Below are positions 62,024 through 64,000 of a DNA stretch of 64,000 nt, one piece after another (position 1 is the stretch's first letter; every line of letters starts with the position of its first letter). The stretch spans positions 434,001 through 498,000 of the forward strand of contig CAWCAW010000003.1 of assembly GCA_963793645.1 (NCBI GenBank), written 5' to 3'. Made by a program: the position numbers and the translations under genes. This DNA is from CAWCAW01 sp963793645 (GTDB taxonomy: Bacteria; Actinomycetota; Acidimicrobiia; Acidimicrobiales; UBA8190). The notes below the pieces were generated by a model, which made no database searches, was not told the DNA's origin, and saw only the letters and a program-made list of their open reading frames with translations.

Positions 62024-62239
62024 TTGGACTGCCCCGACCGGCCGGAGACCCCGGCTTGTCGCCGACGCGGGCTCGACGACCGCGTCGATCGCATCGAGCT
62101 TTGGAACGAAAGAGCCTGGGGCGTACCCCACCGGCACCCGGCGCCGCTGGTGCGCCACGTGATTGCACTCGAGGAGAACCTCGACAGCCGCGTGTTGCAC
62201 GGCCACGGCACGGACGATCCTCGAGCGACGCGACGGTAG
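62024..62239 (+). CDS. Possible small protein downstream of the TetR operator
   Basis: A 71-residue frame from TTG 62024 with mostly G or C in third positions: LDDRVDRIELWNERAWGVPH, LVRHVIALEENLDSRVLHGH. No convincing ribosome-binding site and no family recognised. Possibly the leader of the DinB gene. Confidence 0.25.
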   Translation: MDCPDRPETPACRRRGLDDRVDRIELWNERAWGVPHRHPAPLVRHVIALEENLDSRVLHGHGTDDPRATRR

Positions 62240-62269
62240 GGTGTGCCACTGCATGCAAGGAGCACCGCG

Positions 62270-62785
62270 ATGGCGAGTTCGGACGTTCTGGTCGATGCCT
62301 TTGAAAGGATCCGCGACGCGGTCTACCCCGCCGTCAACGACCTCTCTGTCGAAGATCTGACTTTTCGGCCCAACGGCGCCACCAACTCCATCAGCTGGCT
62401 GGTATGGCATCTGACTCGCATCCAAGATGACCATGTCGCCGGCTTGTGTGCCGACGAGCAGGTGTGGACGGCGGACGGCTGGTACGAACGCTTTGCGCTC
62501 CCCCTCGACCCATTTGACACTGGCTACGGTCACGGGCCCGAGGACGTGTCCAAGGTCGTCGCCGACGCATCACTGCTACTGGGCTACTTCGAAGCAGTAC
62601 ACGAACGGACCATTGGCTATGTCGGCAGCCTCTCCGAGTCGGACTTCGAAGAGGTGATCGACCGCGCCTGGAATCCCCCTGTCACCAGAGTGATCCGACT
62701 GGTGAGCGTGATCGCCGACGACCTGCAGCACGTCGGACAGGCCGCCTACGTGCGGGGCTTGATCCAGGGTTTGGGGACCCGGTGA
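62270..62785 (+). CDS. DinB-family (DUF664/mycothiol-type) four-helix protein
   Basis: Of 171 residues. LVDAFERIRDAVYPAVNDLS, FRPNGATNSISWLVWHLTRI (with His) and VSVIADDLQHVGQAAYVRGL (Asp-Leu-Gln-His) carry the metal-ligand pattern of DinB-fold thiol-dependent enzymes. AAGGAG six bases before ATG 62270 decides the start. Role unknown, plausibly mycothiol-linked. Confidence 0.87.
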   Translation: MASSDVLVDAFERIRDAVYPAVNDLSVEDLTFRPNGATNSISWLVWHLTRIQDDHVAGLCADEQVWTADGWYERFALPLDPFDTGYGHGPEDVSKVVADASLLLGYFEAVHERTIGYVGSLSESDFEEVIDRAWNPPVTRVIRLVSVIADDLQHVGQAAYVRGLIQGLGTR

Positions 62786-62831
62786 GCACCTTCGCCCTGT
62801 CGGGCGAAGGGCTCTGAGTCCGGCTCCTCTT

Positions 62832-63134
62832 TCACGCGGCGGGCGGGACTGGAACCAAAAGTCCGATCTCGACTCCCCCATCTCGGTCCAGGTGAGGGCA
62901 GCCCTTTGCCGTCGTCATGGCGTCGTCAAGGTCCGTCGCCTCGATGATGGAGAATCCACCAAGCTCGGTCGTCTCCGATGCGCAGTTGCCGACTTGAGCG
63001 GGGTTTCGCACCGGCATGCCCAACTCGACGACGCGCTCGCCCATGGAGTCGAACCACGCCCGCCACTGCGAGGTGGATTCGTTTGTCGGCACATAGTCTT
63101 TGGGGCCGCGGTAGGTCATCAGAAACTGAGGCAT
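62832..63134 (-). CDS. YCII/DGPF-family protein
   Basis: One hundred residues. MPQFLMTYRGPKDYVPTNES, FDSMGERVVELGMPV and GGFSIIEATDLDDAMTTAKG, HLDRDGGVEIGLLVPV fit the YCII/PhnB-associated DGPF fold. AAGGAGATCTG precedes the ATG. Divergent from an ECF sigma gene, a frequent pairing. Confidence 0.9.
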   Translation of the reverse strand: MPQFLMTYRGPKDYVPTNESTSQWRAWFDSMGERVVELGMPVRNPAQVGNCASETTELGGFSIIEATDLDDAMTTAKGCPHLDRDGGVEIGLLVPVPPAA

Positions 63135-63260
63135 CAGATCTCCTTCAAGGCTAAGGCCGCTCGCTTTTCGATCGGCAATGATGCAGACACCGGGCAAGGA
63201 GCAAAGTTGGCGGTCGGAGAGCGCCCAATTCCGGCGTCCTTCGGTGTCAGTACGTAGAGA

Positions 63261-63279
63261 GACCCGGACACTCCGGGTC
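63261..63279. promoter_or_regulatory. Palindrome GACCCGGA-CAC-TCCGGGTC
   Basis: Perfect 8-bp arms with a three-base spacer, 29 bases upstream of the ECF sigma ATG. It is either an operator or a leader hairpin; the sequence alone cannot tell. Confidence 0.55.
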
Positions 63280-63308
63280 CTATGGGCGCAGTGAGGTTCT
63301 CAAGGGCA

Positions 63309-64000
63309 ATGTCAACTGACCTTCTGGAACAAGCCAGGGCGGGTGACCAACGGGCCTTTGGTCAGCTCGTGGGCGAATACGAGCGAGAGCTCCACGTCCA
63401 CTGCTATCGCATCTTGGGCTCTGTCTTTGACGCCGACGACGCACTGCAAGAGACGCTGCTCGGTGCGTGGCGCGGGCTGAGAGGATTCGAAGGTCGCTCG
63501 TCGGTGCGAACGTGGCTCTACCGGATCGCCACCAACTTGTGTCTCAACATGAGGCGCTCCCAAAGCCGCCGGCCCACGACACCCCTGCCATCGCACGTCG
63601 ACCCCCCGAGTCCCACGCGACTCGGGGAAGTCGTCTGGCTCGAGCCGTACCCCGACGTCCTCCTCGACGAGATGACCGAAGGCTCACTGAATCCGGCGGC
63701 TCGATTCGAGACCAATGAAACCATTTCACTGGCCTTTACAACGGCTCTCCAATTGCTTCCCGCCCGCCAGCGAGCGGTGCTGATCCTGCGCGACGTCCTC
63801 GATTACCCGGCCAGTGAAGTGGCGACCATGCTCGAGACCACCGATCAATCCGTACACAGCATGCTCAAACGCGCCCGTGCGACCTTGGCGAAGGAACTCT
63901 CCACCGAAGCGCAACTCTCGGGCTCGCCGACCACGAGCAGTGAGCGAGAGTTGGTCGATCTCCTGACGAAGGCCTTTACGCAAGGCGACGTCCGGGCTCT
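63309..64000 (+). CDS. ECF sigma factor, SigG/SigJ-like (partial, 3' end outside window)
   Basis: The visible 230 codons start MSTDLLEQARAGDQRAFGQL. Region 2 is DADDALQETLLGAWRGLRGF with SVRTWLYRIATNLCLNMRR. Region 4 is LLPARQRAVLILRDVLDYPA and TDQSVHSMLKRARATLAKEL. WLEPYPDVLLDEM between them is typical of the mycobacterial SigG-like group. The visible tail LVDLLTKAFTQGDVRA begins the SnoaL-like C-terminal domain these proteins carry. The gene is cut by the window end and is not in a complete reading frame here. No anti-sigma gene is seen upstream; the C-terminal domain may regulate it. Confidence 0.92.
   Translation, partial: MSTDLLEQARAGDQRAFGQLVGEYERELHVHCYRILGSVFDADDALQETLLGAWRGLRGFEGRSSVRTWLYRIATNLCLNMRRSQSRRPTTPLPSHVDPPSPTRLGEVVWLEPYPDVLLDEMTEGSLNPAARFETNETISLAFTTALQLLPARQRAVLILRDVLDYPASEVATMLETTDQSVHSMLKRARATLAKELSTEAQLSGSPTTSSERELVDLLTKAFTQGDVRA

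Noticed and set aside
1..64000. tRNA, rRNA, insertion sequences or integrases
   Set aside because: No transposase or integrase motifs, tRNA-like cloverleaf or rRNA sequence was seen on either strand.

Overview
This 64 kb window is GC-rich actinobacterial chromosome. Many starts are GTG, ATGA start/stop overlaps are common, and there is a two-component system beside a GT39/GT2-GtrA pair, a WS/DGAT acyltransferase, a PHO-box-like promoter and mycobacterial-type ECF sigma and MarR/TetR regulators. The L,D-transpeptidase with GYWLVASDGGVFAFGDAGF propeller repeats and the sedolisin point, as an inference, to Acidimicrobiia or a close soil actinobacterium. No rRNA, tRNA, CRISPR array, prophage or insertion sequence was seen.

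Layout. 1-6.2 kb: an amidohydrolase and a branched-chain-type ABC importer condensed into three polypeptides (LivK, fused LivH-LivM, fused LivG-LivF). 6.2-9.2 kb: membrane-anchored alpha/beta hydrolase divergent from a WS/DGAT acyltransferase. 9.2-18.2 kb: GT39 and GT2-GtrA glycosyltransferases divergent from an OmpR/histidine-kinase pair, then a reverse-strand histidine kinase, stand-alone receiver and NarL regulator. 18.5-29.4 kb: secreted proteins (unknown, GH18, L,D-transpeptidase, sedolisin), small metal-binding proteins, a nickel/cobalt permease divergent from a Fur-family regulator, and a PRC-barrel protein. 29.4-36.9 kb: MacB/FtsX-type ABC exporter, a lipoprotein esterase divergent from MarR, an NmrA-like reductase and DegV. 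37-43.4 kb: KatG, a cupin and two regulator/oxidoreductase divergons. 43.4-49.3 kb: Tat-exported phosphoesterase behind a PHO-box-like repeat, an ArsR-SRPBCC pair, a PhyH dioxygenase, a DUF899 protein and a GH1 glucosidase. 49.3-57.2 kb: ArsR-SRPBCC-MFS operon, rifampin phosphotransferase with an upstream element, patatin, and a ribbon-helix-helix/DUF4097 pair with its own operator. 57.2-64 kb: PAS-GGDEF-EAL protein, TetR-CoA-transferase operon, DinB, YCII and a truncated ECF sigma factor.

Themes are envelope and exported functions, small self-regulated divergons whose operators are visible as inverted or direct repeats, and redox/xenobiotic defence. At least nine genes carry one- or two-base indels, several in homopolymers, and the homologous protein continues intact in the next frame. 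This fits residual assembly errors better than gene decay, so these genes are annotated across the shift.
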